Positions 1-12,102 of a stretch of 64,000 nt of DNA are shown here, piece by piece (the first letter of the stretch is position 1; each line of letters starts with the position of its first letter). The stretch is from positions 112,210 to 176,209 of the forward strand of contig JABCPU010000115.1 of the NCBI GenBank assembly GCA_016800925.1, given 5' to 3'. The stretch comes from Suillus spraguei (lineage: Eukaryota > Basidiomycota > Agaricomycetes > Boletales > Suillaceae). The notes below the pieces were generated by a model. That model saw only the letters and a list, made by a program, of their open reading frames with translations. It was not told the DNA's origin and ran no database searches. The position numbers and the translations under genes were made by a program.

Positions 1-1057
1 CAAGGACGGTCAACGAGAGCGGGGGGACAAAGACAAAGACCGCTCAAAGGAGAAAGATAAGGAACGTAAGAAGACCTCGTACCCGTGCGTTGGGTTCCGC
101 GTGCGCCCTGGGAAGGAGTCGTCTCCGCTTGCCAGGGTGCGGACTACGAGCGGTGGCACGCCTACGACAACGACAACACAGGGAATGACTGGTCAATCAA
201 TGCCGATATCTAGTCAGCCGGTCCCAGTGTCAGATCAATCGATGCCAACGTCTAGTCAATCGATGTCTGCGTCCCAGCACTCGGTGATATCTCAACCACC
301 TTCTGTGGTTCCCCTTCAGCCGTCTTCTCTGGCCTCAACACCCATTGATCGGTCTTCCTATCGTTCTACGCCTACTTCCATGTCGCAAGAAGGCGGGGTC
401 GATTTCTCATTACCGTTCGGGGCTGCCTACGAGCCTCAGCCTCAGGTATGTTTCCCATCCTTTTTTTTTACACATCCACATCCGTTCACTCGCTCAACGC
501 AATTTTAGACTACTCAAAAATTTACCCCTTATGACTACGCCAGCTCCTCTGCTTCACCATTTTCATACCCAGACACCCCCCAATATGCGCAATTCAGCGG
601 CCCTCCCTCCACACCAACATCGTTTGCCCCTCCGTCCCAATTGCCCCATTACTCAGGATCCGCTCCCCAGCCGCAACCATCTTTCCCTGCACAAATACAA
701 GCGCCTCAATTCCCTGCATCTCAAGCGTCCTACAGCGAGCACCCTCCTCCGTCTCAACAACAGCAACAGCCGAGTCGTTTTAGCTTTGGCCCACAATACC
801 CTGAAACTGGCCTTGTGAGAGAGTATTATGGATCACAGGAGAAGCAACCCGCTCAACGGCAGGGATATCAGCAGGAGTATTCTGGGGAGCAGCAAGCGGT
901 ATATGGCGTCAAAACATCAGTAGACCAGCACGTTACATCACAGCAGGGCTATGCGGGGGGACATCAAGGGTATGTGGAGCAGACGTGGACTGAGGGTAAC
1001 GAGGGTCAGTATTGGAGCTCATATCCTACGCAGCCCCAACTGCGTTATCAAGAGTGA
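1..1057 (+). CDS. Gln/Pro/Ser-rich disordered protein, C-terminal part (5' end outside window)
   Basis: The frame is open from base 2 and continues from upstream. Exon 1 ends at 445, a 63 nt intron (446-508; GTATGT...TTTTAG) follows, and exon 2 runs to a TGA at 1055-1057, with phase preserved. The visible part starts with a basic Lys/Asp/Arg-rich stretch (KDKDRSKEKDKERKK), then Ser/Thr/Gln/Pro low complexity with SQSM/SQPV-like repeats, then a Gln/Tyr/Gly-rich tail. No domain is recognisable and the function is unknown; such tails occur in nuclear and RNA-binding proteins, but that is only a guess. This gene is the source of the five decayed copies at 3070, 22470, 27840, 33180 and 41060. Confidence 0.8.
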
Positions 1058-1611
1058 TTTTCCCTCCCCTTACCTTCTCCTTCCTGCTCTTTCTTTCGCT
1101 TTGGTCCCAGGTCTTCCCTTATGCAACAAATACCCTCGTTATGACTGTTATGCCTTCATGTCGTTCCTTGTCAATGCTTGCCCTCGCCATCGCTATGTAC
1201 GTCTACGTTACTCACCGTATCCCCTGTTTTCATCGTCGTATCTTCCTGGAATTCGTCATTAGTTATGCCTTTCTGATTGTTTCCCGCAACAGTTCCTGCT
1301 TATTCCTCTTTGCTTATCTTGTCTATTCGTCACGTCCTCGTTCATCCATCTCCATCTCTATCTGTGTACATATCACGCTGCTTTGATTAATGGCTGGAAT
1401 TACTGATTTTTTTCGTTCCAAGTGTATTTTTGTTTCTTCTGTGTATTTCTTTAACATTACTCTCGGTATATATACGAGCCATCGACATTTACATTAATTC
1501 ATAGATTCACTTTTGCTTCTTCATTGTAGCCTCGTTGTGGTTTTCAATGCTCAAGTGTGCGTCCCAATGCATCATGCAACCCTTTATATGCGCACTTTTC
1601 ATAAATCGCAC
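1058..1611. other. 3' flank of the Gln-rich gene
   Basis: Pyrimidine-rich sequence follows the stop codon, with several short open frames but no convincing coding signal. Parts of this flank (the TTCC/CTTT-rich stretch after the stop) are also recognisable in the relics further right, so the duplicated segment included 3' UTR sequence. Confidence 0.5.
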
Positions 1612-3001
1612 TTAGCGTTTGGTGAAGTTATAAGAATCGTTAAGGTTGATTCTTTCGTAACTGCAGAGGAAGGAACAGCGATGTGAAAATCCCTGTACAG
1701 ACCAGGGCAATCGTATAATCCATGCGTGGTGGAGATTCTTGATAGATAGCGAGAAGATGGACGTAGCGGATGCAAGGGGCTCGTACGATTGACACTCCCA
1801 GTCGAGCAGTCCTATTTGTTGCACCAAAAGACACTTGGCTCGGAGACGCCGCGGCGATATAGACAAATAGGCAAGCTGAAAGGGGTCGTGGTCAATATAA
1901 AGAAAAGTGATATGATGTGGGAACTGACAATACGCCAGATTAAATATCATCGAGAGAGTAAGTTGTAGGTCAGCAATCGTCCACACCATGAAGCTCGGAC
2001 CCTGTGCTCTTGCGACAGCCCTGAGGATGGGAAAAGTAATGATCATCAGGATTCCAGCAGTCACTGTCGCATAATATATTACCTTTCAGCCGAATTGATC
2101 ATGCAGATCAACGAAGAGGATCTGGAACAAGCCATTAATAACACCGTACTAGATAGCTAGAATGTTGCCGATTTGCAGGGAGATCTCACCGAATTCTAGC
2201 GGTGTCGCAAAGTACGTCACGAAATGCGATGTCAAGAAGTGACAAAGCGGCACAGTTTCCAGCAGCTATGGTCACTCTGAGTATCAATAGCGAAGGGGTA
2301 ATGGCTTATTGTCATCGACGTGTGCATGTGCTCAGGGAATTAGATGGCCGTCTCATGGCCATGAGTGATATTCTTTGTGATATATCCCCCTGAGGAAACG
2401 GCCGAGAGTTATGCTTGTAGTACAGTATGTCAATCGTCAGTCACCAGCTGTTTATGCTTGCATACTAGCTCGGAATAACGTGATGTGCCTGGGCCAAGTT
2501 GGTAGAGTCGGTAATCTCCACCATCATGCTTTTGATTACGCCAACGTTGCCGTTCAAAGCACGTCTGAGTGTTGGAAGGCGTTAGAATAAGATACATAAT
2601 CAGAACCATCACGTACAGAAGAATAAAAAGATCGAAGCTTAGTTGTAGATTCTGTCCACTCGGATCGGCGGCAAAACGGCGGTTTCCCATATCAACCAAC
2701 AACCCCAAACCTGAAGCTTCTGAACTTCATCCAACGTGTGCAACTTGATAGCGGGCAGGGAACCGACAGAAGAAAAATATAGTGGGAAGGAAAGGGCGGC
2801 CAATGTCTATTTACCCGGGTTTGAACTTGAATTCAACCATGATGAAAACGTAACGTGACCACGCTGAACCTCCAAGTCGATAGAATTCAAACATCCTGCA
2901 TCCTCAATGACAAACAGAACTTCGGTCATATAATGAAGCTCCTGCTGAACTGGGAAGAGCTGATGGAAACTCTGACAGTGCTGCACCCAACCAGTGGGCA
3001 A
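1612..3001 (-). pseudogene. Major facilitator superfamily transporter, degraded
   Basis: Read right to left on the minus strand, pieces of a basidiomycete MFS transporter appear in order but in different frames. Around 3000-2850 is a TEVLFVIE-like segment. Around 2560-2450 is ALNGNVGVIKSM followed by EITDSTNLAQAHHVIPS, the loop after the fourth or fifth helix of this family. Around 2200-2080 is LEFGEISLQIGNILAI then NGLFQILFVDLHDQFG. From 2064 to 1612 come hydrophobic helices with LTLSMIFNLAYCQ, a SFGATN motif in one frame and ASATSIFSLSIKN in another. Frame changes and in-frame stops interrupt it at several places, so it is almost certainly non-functional. The family is recognised from memory of motif order; the exact substrate class cannot be told. 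Confidence 0.75.
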
Positions 3002-3069
3002 GTGTCACGCTAGTATCCAATGAAACCTCCTGCCAGTGTCCCTTGTGTTATCATACCGAGCACTCTGTA

Positions 3070-3880
3070 TATGTCAATACCTCATCAGTCGATGCCAACG
3101 TCTAACCAGCTGATGGGTCTATATTCCAGCTGTTGGTGACATCCCAGCCGCCTTCTGTGGCTCATCTCCAGCCACTCGTTTTGATGGCTATTGACTTTTT
3201 ACCAGTCCATGTCCATGCCTGTGACGCAGGATTTCTCGTCGCGTCTCGGGGCTACGCACAAGACTCAGTCTCAGGTGTGCTTCTCATCCTTTTCATCACA
3301 CCCGCTCGTCGCCTTGCTCGCAACCTCAGCCTATCGAACACTCCGCCTCCTGTGCCTACGCCAGCGCATTCTTCTCATTTTCTTCTCATTGACACGCCCA
3401 TGTATAGTATTTTAGAATGCCCTCGTCTCCGCCAACATAATTTTTTCCCTCAATTCCAATCGCGGACCTGCTCCGCAAGCGTAACTGTCTTTTCCCGCAC
3501 AAAAACGTGCTCCTCCTTCCTCCATCCCAGCAGCTGAGTGCTAGAGTCGTTTCAGCTTCGGTTGCAGTACCATCAGACTGTATTTGTGGGAGGGTATCAT
3601 GGGCTATAGGAGAAGCAAGCCTCTCGATAATAGAAGAATTATTATTGGGATCAGCAAGGCGTGTAAAAATCTATCGGTCAGTGCCTTGAGTCACAACTGA
3701 GGGATATATTAGGGCGTAGCAGGAATACAGAGTAGATGTGAACTCAGAGGAGCAATGCTGTGTACTGGAGATCCTGCGCAGTCTCAACCACGACATCAGG
3801 TCTCTCCTTTCTTTTCTATTTCTGTTCAGCTTGCTCAATTCTGAGTTTGCAGTGTTCACCTAATATCGTGTCTACTAAGC
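3070..3880 (+). pseudogene. Relic 1 of the Gln-rich gene's 3' end
   Basis: Bases 3090-3330 align by eye with 240-480. They share 'atgccaacgtct', 'cagccgccttctgtggct' versus 'caaccaccttctgtggtt', 'cagtccatgtccatgcct', and 'cagtctcaggt' at the exon 1 donor. The pyrimidine-rich intron follows, then a diverged exon 2 including a match to 'gagtcgttt(t)agcttcgg' near 3543. The reading frame is destroyed. It lies just downstream of, and convergent with, NLR copy 1. Confidence 0.7.
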
Positions 3881-4271
3881 CTTCATGTTGCTCCTTGTTC
3901 ATGTTATGCTCTCCTTATCACTATGTGTACGTCTACTAGCATCTACGTAGACTTGCTTCTCAGGTTGTCCCATCATCTTTTCGCGTTTCGGCGACATTAA
4001 TGCCAGTGGTTCAATATTTTGAGCTACACAACGGGCCCTAATCATTACAAGGTAGGAGGGGACTAGTGTTTACATGATGCACGTACTCGTACTGATCGAT
4101 GATTGTACATGAAATTGTGAAACCAGCGCGTGTTCAGGATCTCAAAGAAGGCCAAGAATAACGGCCGTAAAGTACATCTCCTCACCCCAGAAGATCGATG
4201 ACTGCTATAGTATTCTGCGCGTGAAGATGAGAGCACCGAAGGTTAGAGAATGAGTATTACCCACCTCAAGA

Positions 4272-7200
4272 CTAAGGCAAAGGGCCTCTGTAGATGTCGA
4301 GTGCATACTCGACATCTACAAAGGCTTTGCTGGAAAAGCTTCCAGGCTTGGTCAACTGAAGAAAAAGGGAGGTACCAGTTAAGCCTGTATCTTCGCCCAA
4401 CTGTTGTAGCATCCTAGTAACTTCGGTCTTCTTGATAATAATCGAACAAGTGACTGGATACACGCATCCCATTACGCCATAAAACTGGAAGTTGAGTTTA
4501 ATGAAATCATCATCATCTTTTCCGGAGTGTGTAGTGTTGCATTAAGGAACTGATCATGATGTAAAGGTCGTCGTAAATGGATCTGCAGACTTCACCAACT
4601 AGTAAATATCGATGATATAGTTGGGTGAAAGTGGTCACTCACGTGATAGCTCCCCCTCGAGTATTCCTGAAACAACGAATGCACAAATCGGATCAGGGTT
4701 ACCATGGTAGGCAGTGACTGCAACCGAAAACTCGACGAGTTGGGATTCCTCAGTAGCATCAATGACCACCCCCTTAATTCTAGTCCACGGTTTATCAGCA
4801 GTGAGGGCCGCTGCTTGAACCTTGGGAAACCACGTCTCATTTGTAGCCCAGCTCCACATGTCTGGATGGAGGTTTGCTGTTGCTGACAGCCCTGCGTTTT
4901 TCTCGAGGAGATACGGGATAATATCTCCGTAACATTCGTCAAGAGCAATATGGAGTACTGTTCTGGCTTCCTATCTTGCAAAGAAAGATTACAAGACGGC
5001 TCGACAAGAGCTTTTACGACGCATAGTTCCGGATGCCATTTGTGAGACACATTCCAGGGGGGCACCCGAGGAAATAATGGATAGGGGTATGACCATAGAA
5101 TCTGAAATCGACATCCGCACCGCGTTGACGAAATTTGCGGATGGATTCGTGTGAATAGTTGTTTGCCCTGACAGCCATGTGCAGAACATTGTTAGGTAGG
5201 CTGACCCCTGTTTGTGATAGCAAGAAATCCACGGAAATCTCACTTCCAGTCCCAACTGCCCACGACATTGGATCATAGTAGCCGTCATAAATACGGAGAA
5301 TTGGTGATATAATCCGACTTTGACGAAAGAAGGTTTGTTGGGATCAACGCCCGACGTCAGGAGAACACTGAGGCAGTCAGGGTTCTTGGTTATGGCGAAA
5401 ATCAACGGGGAACCCCAATCAGGGGCAATATCCACATCCAGTAGATGGGGGTATTGCTTGACGATGAATTCAACCATCCATGGTTTCCCGTGCTCGATTG
5501 GGATAAATAGAAGTGAGGGCAAAGTCACCGTGGCACTCAACCACCTATCAGTAGGAGGTGACCCTATACCTACATACTCAGAGCGTCGCTTGAGTTGCAA
5601 GCACACGATGTTTCTTGGTGTTTCGAAGAAACTCTGAGTTCAACCGTGACAGGGTATCCATCACGTCCGAATCATGATCCAAAACATGTCCAAGATGCTT
5701 CCATCCTTGGATTGCATAGCTAAGCAACGGATGGTCTTTGCTGACATCCGAGATATCAGCACGATGTAATGAACGACATCGTCCTGGATCTTTGCCGATA
5801 CAAATATCAGTTTCTTAGCTCATATATATGAAAGATGGCATTGCACCTTCAAGTTTTGTGCATGTATCGTCCACAAAGTCGCATAGCACATACGTAATTA
5901 ACAGTTTGCAGATTCGTGCATGCATGTCTGAGACCGATTTGAGGATCTTATCAGGATGACTGATCAAGTATTCCTGGTTGCATGGCGCATCAGCGGATGA
6001 GTAGAATGACGAGTTTAATATATCATACTTTGACACTATAATGAGATAGAGCGACGATGCCAGTTTTCTCGTTATAGCTCACGAGGCTTCCGCACGCGGT
6101 CACGATATCCATAGGGTCCATAACACCAAGGTTCGGATTAAGATTTGATCGTCCGACTTCAATCGTCATCGCTTCGTTAAGCTGATCAAGCGTCAACGGG
6201 GTAAACGTCCCGGCAAGCCAAAGCAAACAACTCCGGGCAATCTGGTCATCGCTTCGTCCTCTTTGTTTGATGGCCTGAATAATCCTATCGTACGTCTCGT
6301 AAAGTCCAGCTGGAAGGTTATCCAGGGCTGCCTCAATATCGACGTGTCTTTTGCAAGCTACAATTTCGTCTAGTTGACACTGAACCCAGCGAAACCTGTA
6401 TACAATCATTCAAATATTTCCGAGGAGTGAACGAAAATTACTTTACTTACATGCCATCAGCCTTTTCTAACAATCTCTCTAAAATTGTCTTCTTCAGCGC
6501 GTCGGAGAGGCGTGATAATTTCTTCTGAGTCTTCAGCTGCTCAGTAATGTGCGCACATATGTCTGCTTTCATCTGTTCTGCGCTATCCTTCAGCATCATG
6601 GTGGGGAGATCGTTAAAGGCATCTTGGATGTCTGGTTCGCTTCTACCGGTGACGAAAAGTCGTAGTCGAGCATCTTCAATTAAGTTTACGAGATATCCGA
6701 CCAGGTCGGGGTAGTCCTTGCATTCGTCCAAGGCATCAATCACGAGGACTGGTCGGTGAACTAGCGTAGACACTTCAATAAGAAGCTTTCGTAGAAATCC
6801 CAAATCTGTGGGATGCAGTTTTGCATCGTTTTTTTGCTGCCGCAGGTTTCGCAGAGAATCAAGGTGCCCGTTTGTGTTCGATTCTTGCTGCTCGACTATT
6901 TTTGTGATCCAGTCAACTTGAGATTGTCGAAGCAGCTGAACAATCAAGGATCGTAATACTGCAGCCGCGCTCGTTGTTCGGTCGTCTCGGAAATTGCAAT
7001 AGAAGTAACCAAGTGTCTGTGGCTCTGCTTTATCGCTACCCTGAATGTCGTCGATGACAGCGGAACTGATTGTTCAGAAGTCAATCTAAGAACTCTCCGG
7101 ACAAGTCCAAACTTACGCAAGGATAGTCTTTCCACTCCCAGCTATTGCAAGCATCAGCATGCTGCGATCACTGATGAATGTAACGAAACTTACGCTGGCC

Positions 7201-7973
7201 ATTCAACCATAGGAATGCATGATCGGATTTATTCCAGGCCACATACTGATCTGCGTGGAAGATCCAACGACCGGTCTCGGGGTTGCGCTGACGACAGGAG
7301 ACATCGTGTTTCTCAATACAAGACACAGGGCTCATCCATTCAAGTAACTCCTGGCGTTCCTTGTCTATGCATGTTGAACAACTTGAAGGTGAGAAAGTAG
7401 TTGATAGTAAGCCACTCACATTTCTTGTGCGCCTCCTGCGCCTCTTTTAATTCCTGATTCCTCGACTGACTTCTTTGACACCTCGATCAACTTCCTTGAG
7501 TGTGTTCCTGGCGCTGGATTAGCATAAGTAATCATGACGAGCGAGTCAACTAACCGCGAGTCTATTGCTAGAACCGTTGTGATGTCACGATAAAAGCCTC
7601 TCAATCTCTCAGCAATCGCCACTGCTTTCTTTTCCTTGAATGGCCACATCAACTTAGATATCGTACCCATTCTCTTGTTCTCCTGCTCGTTGGGTAGAAG
7701 AACCTTCAGTTCTCTCTGTAACTTTGTGACTGGTCCATTTTCGGCCATCAGTTTTGAAAGCACATCGCGGAGATTATCTGGAAGAGAGGGATCTTTCTCG
7801 ATCTCTATAACGGTTGTCAGGACTCCGAGGATTGAACTGAGCTCATCAAGCAGAGTTTGGCAGGACGAATCAGCGTCGTGGACGGAAGCAACATATCCAT
7901 ACAAAAGAGCTGAGGCTTGGGCTATCGTTTGAACGAGCTGAATAATGGTCACGCCACTGGTGATGGGATCCAT
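4272..7973 (-). pseudogene. NLR copy 1: HeLo-like / NACHT / ankyrin protein, frameshifted
   Basis: The start is MDPITSG at 7973. Exon 1 gives an amphipathic N-terminal domain of about 140 residues (IIQLVQTIAQASALL..., PF17111/HeLo-like type). Next come a coiled-coil exon (7507-7420) and the LEWMSP...ETGRWIFHADQ exon. A 25 nt micro-exon (7117-7141) completes Walker A GQPGSGKT across an intron. The main NACHT exon (7065-6451) carries Walker B VLVIDALDECKDY. The winged-helix exon (6395-6029) has LPAGLYETYDRII and SHYSVK, and EYLISHPDKI follows from 5973. The ankyrin-like part is broken: one base is missing near 7454 in the coiled coil, and frames change near 5600, 5270 and 5050. The acceptor near 5810 reads TATCG where copy 2 has TATAG. 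The gene ends YRGPLP, stop 4272-4274. Predicted role of an intact member: STAND-type immune or cell-death sensor. Confidence 0.8.
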
Positions 7974-8469
7974 CTGGACAGTGGAAGATGTAACCCTAGC
8001 ACCGCCGCATTAATTATTGAGGGTAGACGCCCATCGACCTATTTGTAACTGCCAGCGAGACCCTGAATGTGCATTGGCGCTTAAGTATTGTAAATAAGAA
8101 TTAATATAAAGCACATCAGCATAACTTGAATGAGTTTGGATGAGGGTGTTACCTGAGATCCCAGGCCCTTCGAGCATCTGGATTGGATTCTGAGACTAGA
8201 AGAAACGACTATAAGTTAGTGCTGACTGACTATTTTGGTCAACACTGACTTGGAGATTTAGAAATTGAACATGCCAGGATCAAGAGCAAATCATCTCTTT
8301 TCACATTTTATCGGGAATTCATATCCTTGCACTCGGGACTCGCATCGCAACTATCTTGTCATCACTTTTTCGAAGGGGACTGACGTGGCTAAGGTGCTCA
8401 ATATTTCCATCGCGTTTGCTATCACATATATAATGGGCCACCGAGTATGATATGACTTTCCGGCGAGTC
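7974..8469. other. NLR copy 1 upstream region
   Basis: This short stretch between the NLR start codon and the protease gene (read rightward) contains no convincing open frame. The first bases resemble the 5' flanks of the other NLR copies ('gtggaa..t..aac.c'), so the promoter of copy 1 probably lies here. Confidence 0.4.
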
Positions 8470-8908
8470 ATGTTCTCCTTGTTAGCACTCCTGGATTTGT
8501 CAGTCATGGGATCTCCCGTCGAAGTTCGCAATTCCACCATCACGCTCCCCATGACCAGGAGGCTAACATTCTCCAATGTTACTGACCTCTTGCGGCATGA
8601 CGAAGCTCTCGTGGCGGCTCTGAGAGAATACAACACGCATGGCAGACGTGCTACTGTCCCTTTGACAACCTTTCATTGGGGCTACACCGTATGAGTTGGC
8701 ATTGGCGATCCCACCAGAATCTGTAAGTTCAACACTGAGAAAACATGCGGCTGCTGATGTATTATTGAAGACCACTTGATTGTCGACAGCGCTAGCGCGA
8801 TCACATGGGTTTGCGCACTGAGTACGTGAGCAACACCGGCATGACCACTGAAGAGCCTGTAGCGGTCAATTACGGTTATGGCTCCTTTGAAGGTATGGCA
8901 TACAACAA

Positions 8909-9456
8909 CATCAGGAAATTCACACATTCCTTGACGTGCCCTTATGTGGACTTATTTACACTTAACTGCCTTGGTGAAATTGAATCTACTTGTCCAAAAT
9001 TTCAATGTGAATGAATTCAGAAAAAAAAAGTTGAGATATATTAATATACATGTTTTATTGTATTTCGCACTCAAAAAATATAAGATATGCCAGGTGAATG
9101 ATGTGAGAGAGAGCAAACAAGTTTTGAGATAAGTGAGTTAAGCTGATTAAGCATGTTAAGGAATGTGTGAATTTCCTGATGTTGTTTGCTCTCTCTCACA
9201 TCATTCACCTGGCATATCTTATATTTTTTGAGTGCGAAATACAATAAAACATGTATATTAATATATCTCAACTTTTTTTTTCTGAATTCATTCACATTGA
9301 AATTTTGGACAAGTAGATTCAATTTCACCAAGGCAGTTAAGTGTAAATAAGTCCACATAAGGGCACGTCAAGGAATGTGTGAATTTCCTGATGAAGTTTT
9401 GAGATAAGTGAGTTAAGCTGATTAAGCATGTTAAGGAATGTGTGAATTTCCTGATG
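8909..9456. mobile_element. Fold-back array of a ~273 bp MITE, inserted in the protease exon
   Basis: A complete MITE occupies 8909-9181. It has perfect 24 bp terminal inverted repeats starting CATCAGGAAATTCACACATT. It is followed by an inverted copy lacking its first ~60 bases (9182-9393), then by a second copy of the 63-base right end (9394-9456). The arms at 8909-9122 and 9180-9393 form an almost perfect inverted repeat. The whole array is flanked by CAA on both sides (8906-8908 and 9457-9459), consistent with a 3 bp target-site duplication. It has no coding capacity. Confidence 0.85.
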
Positions 9457-9494
9457 CAATATCATAAGTTGAAAATACCTACGATTAGTATCTA

Positions 9495-9525
9495 CATCAG
9501 GAAAACCCTCCCATGTAAACTTAGA
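9495..9525 (+). repeat. Left terminal inverted repeat of the Plavaka element
   Basis: Starts CATCAGGAAAACCCTCCCAT. All 31 bases match the reverse complement of 17228-17258. The first ten bases (CATCAGGAAA) are also the terminus of the MITE family in this window. Confidence 0.9.
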
Positions 9526-9902
9526 CAAAGCTGCTCACATTGGATCTTTTTTAGCGCAATTAATGCAAACTAGACATATTAGACGAACTAAGCACCCTAG
9601 CCAGACTTTATTGCTGATTTTCAATTAGCCATACCTTACTGCAATTAGAACAATTTGACTGTCCTTGTAGACGACTAGGAAAGGCTTTACATGCCCTAGG
9701 AAACACTGATAGGAAGACTTTCACACTTCGAATACACGAAAAAATTAATATGATTAAACTCGGGTATCAGGCTACAGCAGCGGTAAAGTATGATCTAAAC
9801 GAGGAAAACATAGTGAATGGTGAGATATAGCGAGCGGCAAGGTATCAAGGATTATAGGATACATTGAATTCCTGCAAAATACGGCATGTCAGTGAGATAT
9901 TC

Positions 9903-12102
9903 TACTCATCGTCCATGCCATCGAGGTCCAAGAGTGCTAGATCAGTGTCTTTGTCATAGACACCAATTGTGTCACGACGGAAACCTCTGCAAGTAGCAGT
10001 AAGTCAGAAATGTGTACACCAACTTGAATGCAGACTTACTGAACCTCCTCGTAGATATCGGCCATCATTTTATGAAACTTAATGGGAGCGGTCCTTTGGA
10101 TTTTCTCCAACAACGCCACGTGGTAGGTATAGATGTCACAGAATTGGTTGCCTGTGAACTTGAAGTCGTCACCTGCCTTGTTCTTCTTTGCAATAAGAGT
10201 AGCGTGAATCTGACAACAAATAAGATTAATGAGAAGATAAGTGCGAACACGAACTTACAGCTGTGCTGACTATTGCTACCATGGGGATGGGAACCTCTGG
10301 CCAACTGGCCTTGTTCTTCGCAATGTCAACGAAGCGTTGCGCAAACTGCGAACCAATAGACTTCGCGTTTTTGAAGAATACCTCATATAGAGTGTCAACA
10401 ACAGGCTGCCCTTGGTATGGTTTCTGTCGTTTTGGTGAAGGAAGACCCTCTGCCTTGATGCAAGGTGTCAGTGCAATGTCAAATTCTCGCCCGAAAAAAA
10501 ACTAACATCAAATATCTGCGGAAAAATATAGGAATGACTCACAAGGAGACGGTCAATGATGGCATCGCAGTTATGACTGAGTCGGAAGTATCCTGGGGCA
10601 CATTTATAGGCGACATCCTTGATATCAGTGCGAAACAGGCTCGCACGAGCATTGATCTACAGTATGTGTCAATATTAAACCATGATAAGACAGATCACTT
10701 ACTAGATTGGCGAGTGCCGACAAATACTCGTCATCAACATACATCCGTTTCTCAATCGGCACTGTCTTGTGGTGCTTTGCAGCCTGCAATAGGATTTCAC
10801 GTGCATAGGAGTTCTTGGCCACAAGTTCAGGGTATCCATGCTTGAAAGCAATGTATGCTTTGACCTTGAGGATGCCGTGTTGAATCACCTTGCGAAGATC
10901 CACATTCTGGTCTGTAAGTCGAACTGGCCCAGTCTTTGTGTAAACAAGATTAGCCATGGGGTCAGCATGCGAAGACTCGGACATGGAGGGCTCAGGTTTG
11001 ATATCAAAAACGGAATCTTTGTCTTCTTCATCTTCTTCAACTACAGAGGAGCGCTTGTTGCTTTTGCTGACACGTTTGAGAGGTTGCAGTCCAAAGGATG
11101 ACCTCGTCATTGGAGAGTCCCACATGGGGACCTGTTGAGTAAATTTTGGAAGTTTAGCAGAGTCGGAATCAAAATATAAGTTTCAAACTTACTTCGGCAG
11201 CATATTTCTTCTCTTTCGCACTTGAAGACTTGAATTGAGAGCCCCATACAGGTGGTGGAGGTGTCGGTGACTGGGATGGGTCGTTTTGAGGTCTGCCAGA
11301 CGTGCTCTTCACAGGCTTTCCCTGCTGTGCATTGGCAATTGCAGGAACCTTGAAGGTCGCACAGATTACTTATGTAAGCTAGTAGTGCGGAAAACTCACC
11401 TCTCCAAACAGTGCTTCTACGATGCTCTCAACTGGCTCTGAATCTGAGTCCGACTCTTCAATATCGGTAATTCTATCAGAGGCACTCTGCTTGCTGGCAT
11501 CATCTGAATCGATATCCGACTGTTCAATGAAGACACGAGCTACAACTTTCAATCATTAGTAAGACTGTCTGTCCCGTGGGAACACGCAATGCTGACCTTT
11601 CTTCTTTGACCACTGAGGTTGGCTAACCTCGACATTGTCCTCAGAGTCTGAAGCGAGAGGTGGTGGCCGCTCTAATCTTTCTGTAAGCAAGTTTGCCTTT
11701 GTGGGCACTGACTTGGATACTTACTGCTGCTTTTGCTGTTTTCAGTTCTGAGGAGAGGCGCTGGTGTCCTTGCTTTTGTCGCGTCACCTGCATTTATCAT
11801 AGTGAGTCATTGTAACATGTGAGCTAGTAATCCTGACTTACTTTTACTAACTGGCTTGGCTCGGACCTGTTTTGGAATAGGTGCAATATCGTCAATGGGT
11901 GAGCGTTCACGCTTGCGTGTCCGCTTTTTTTGAAGTGCTCCCCACACTGCCACTTGTGAGTGTGAATTTGTATGATGACATGGTGCTTACCTGGATTTTC
12001 TAGAGCCTGGTCTTTTGCTTTGCGTCGTACTTGAACCAAGTGAGTTTTAAGCATGTTGTCATGAATTTTGCGCTTACACCGTGGATGCACAGGCGTGTCC
12101 AT
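9903..12102 (-). CDS. DUF6532-domain protein carried by the transposon
   Basis: About ten short exons read without a break from MDTPVHPRCKRK (12102) to the stop at 9903-9905 (LDLDGMDDE). The N-terminal half is disordered, basic and acidic, with likely nuclear localisation motifs (KKRTRKRERSP). The C-terminal half is the DUF6532 domain: VDLRKVIQHGILKVKAYIAF, YPELVAKNSYAREILLQAA, RASLFRTDIKDVA, PVPIPMVAIVSTA-like and a terminal FHKMMADIYEEV helix. DUF6532 is a basidiomycete-specific domain of unknown biochemical role. It lies divergent from the transposase inside the same inverted repeats, so it is a transposon passenger or accessory factor. Unlike the transposase it shows no stop or frameshift. 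Confidence 0.8.

Noticed and set aside
1012..1386. Hydrophobic 124-residue plus-strand open frame
   Set aside because: Overlaps the end of the Gln-rich gene in another frame and continues into its pyrimidine-rich 3' UTR, which by composition encodes Phe/Leu/Ser.
9071..9528. Short minus- and plus-strand open frames with identical proteins around 8944-9358
   Set aside because: They are translations of the two arms of the MITE inverted repeat, not genes.
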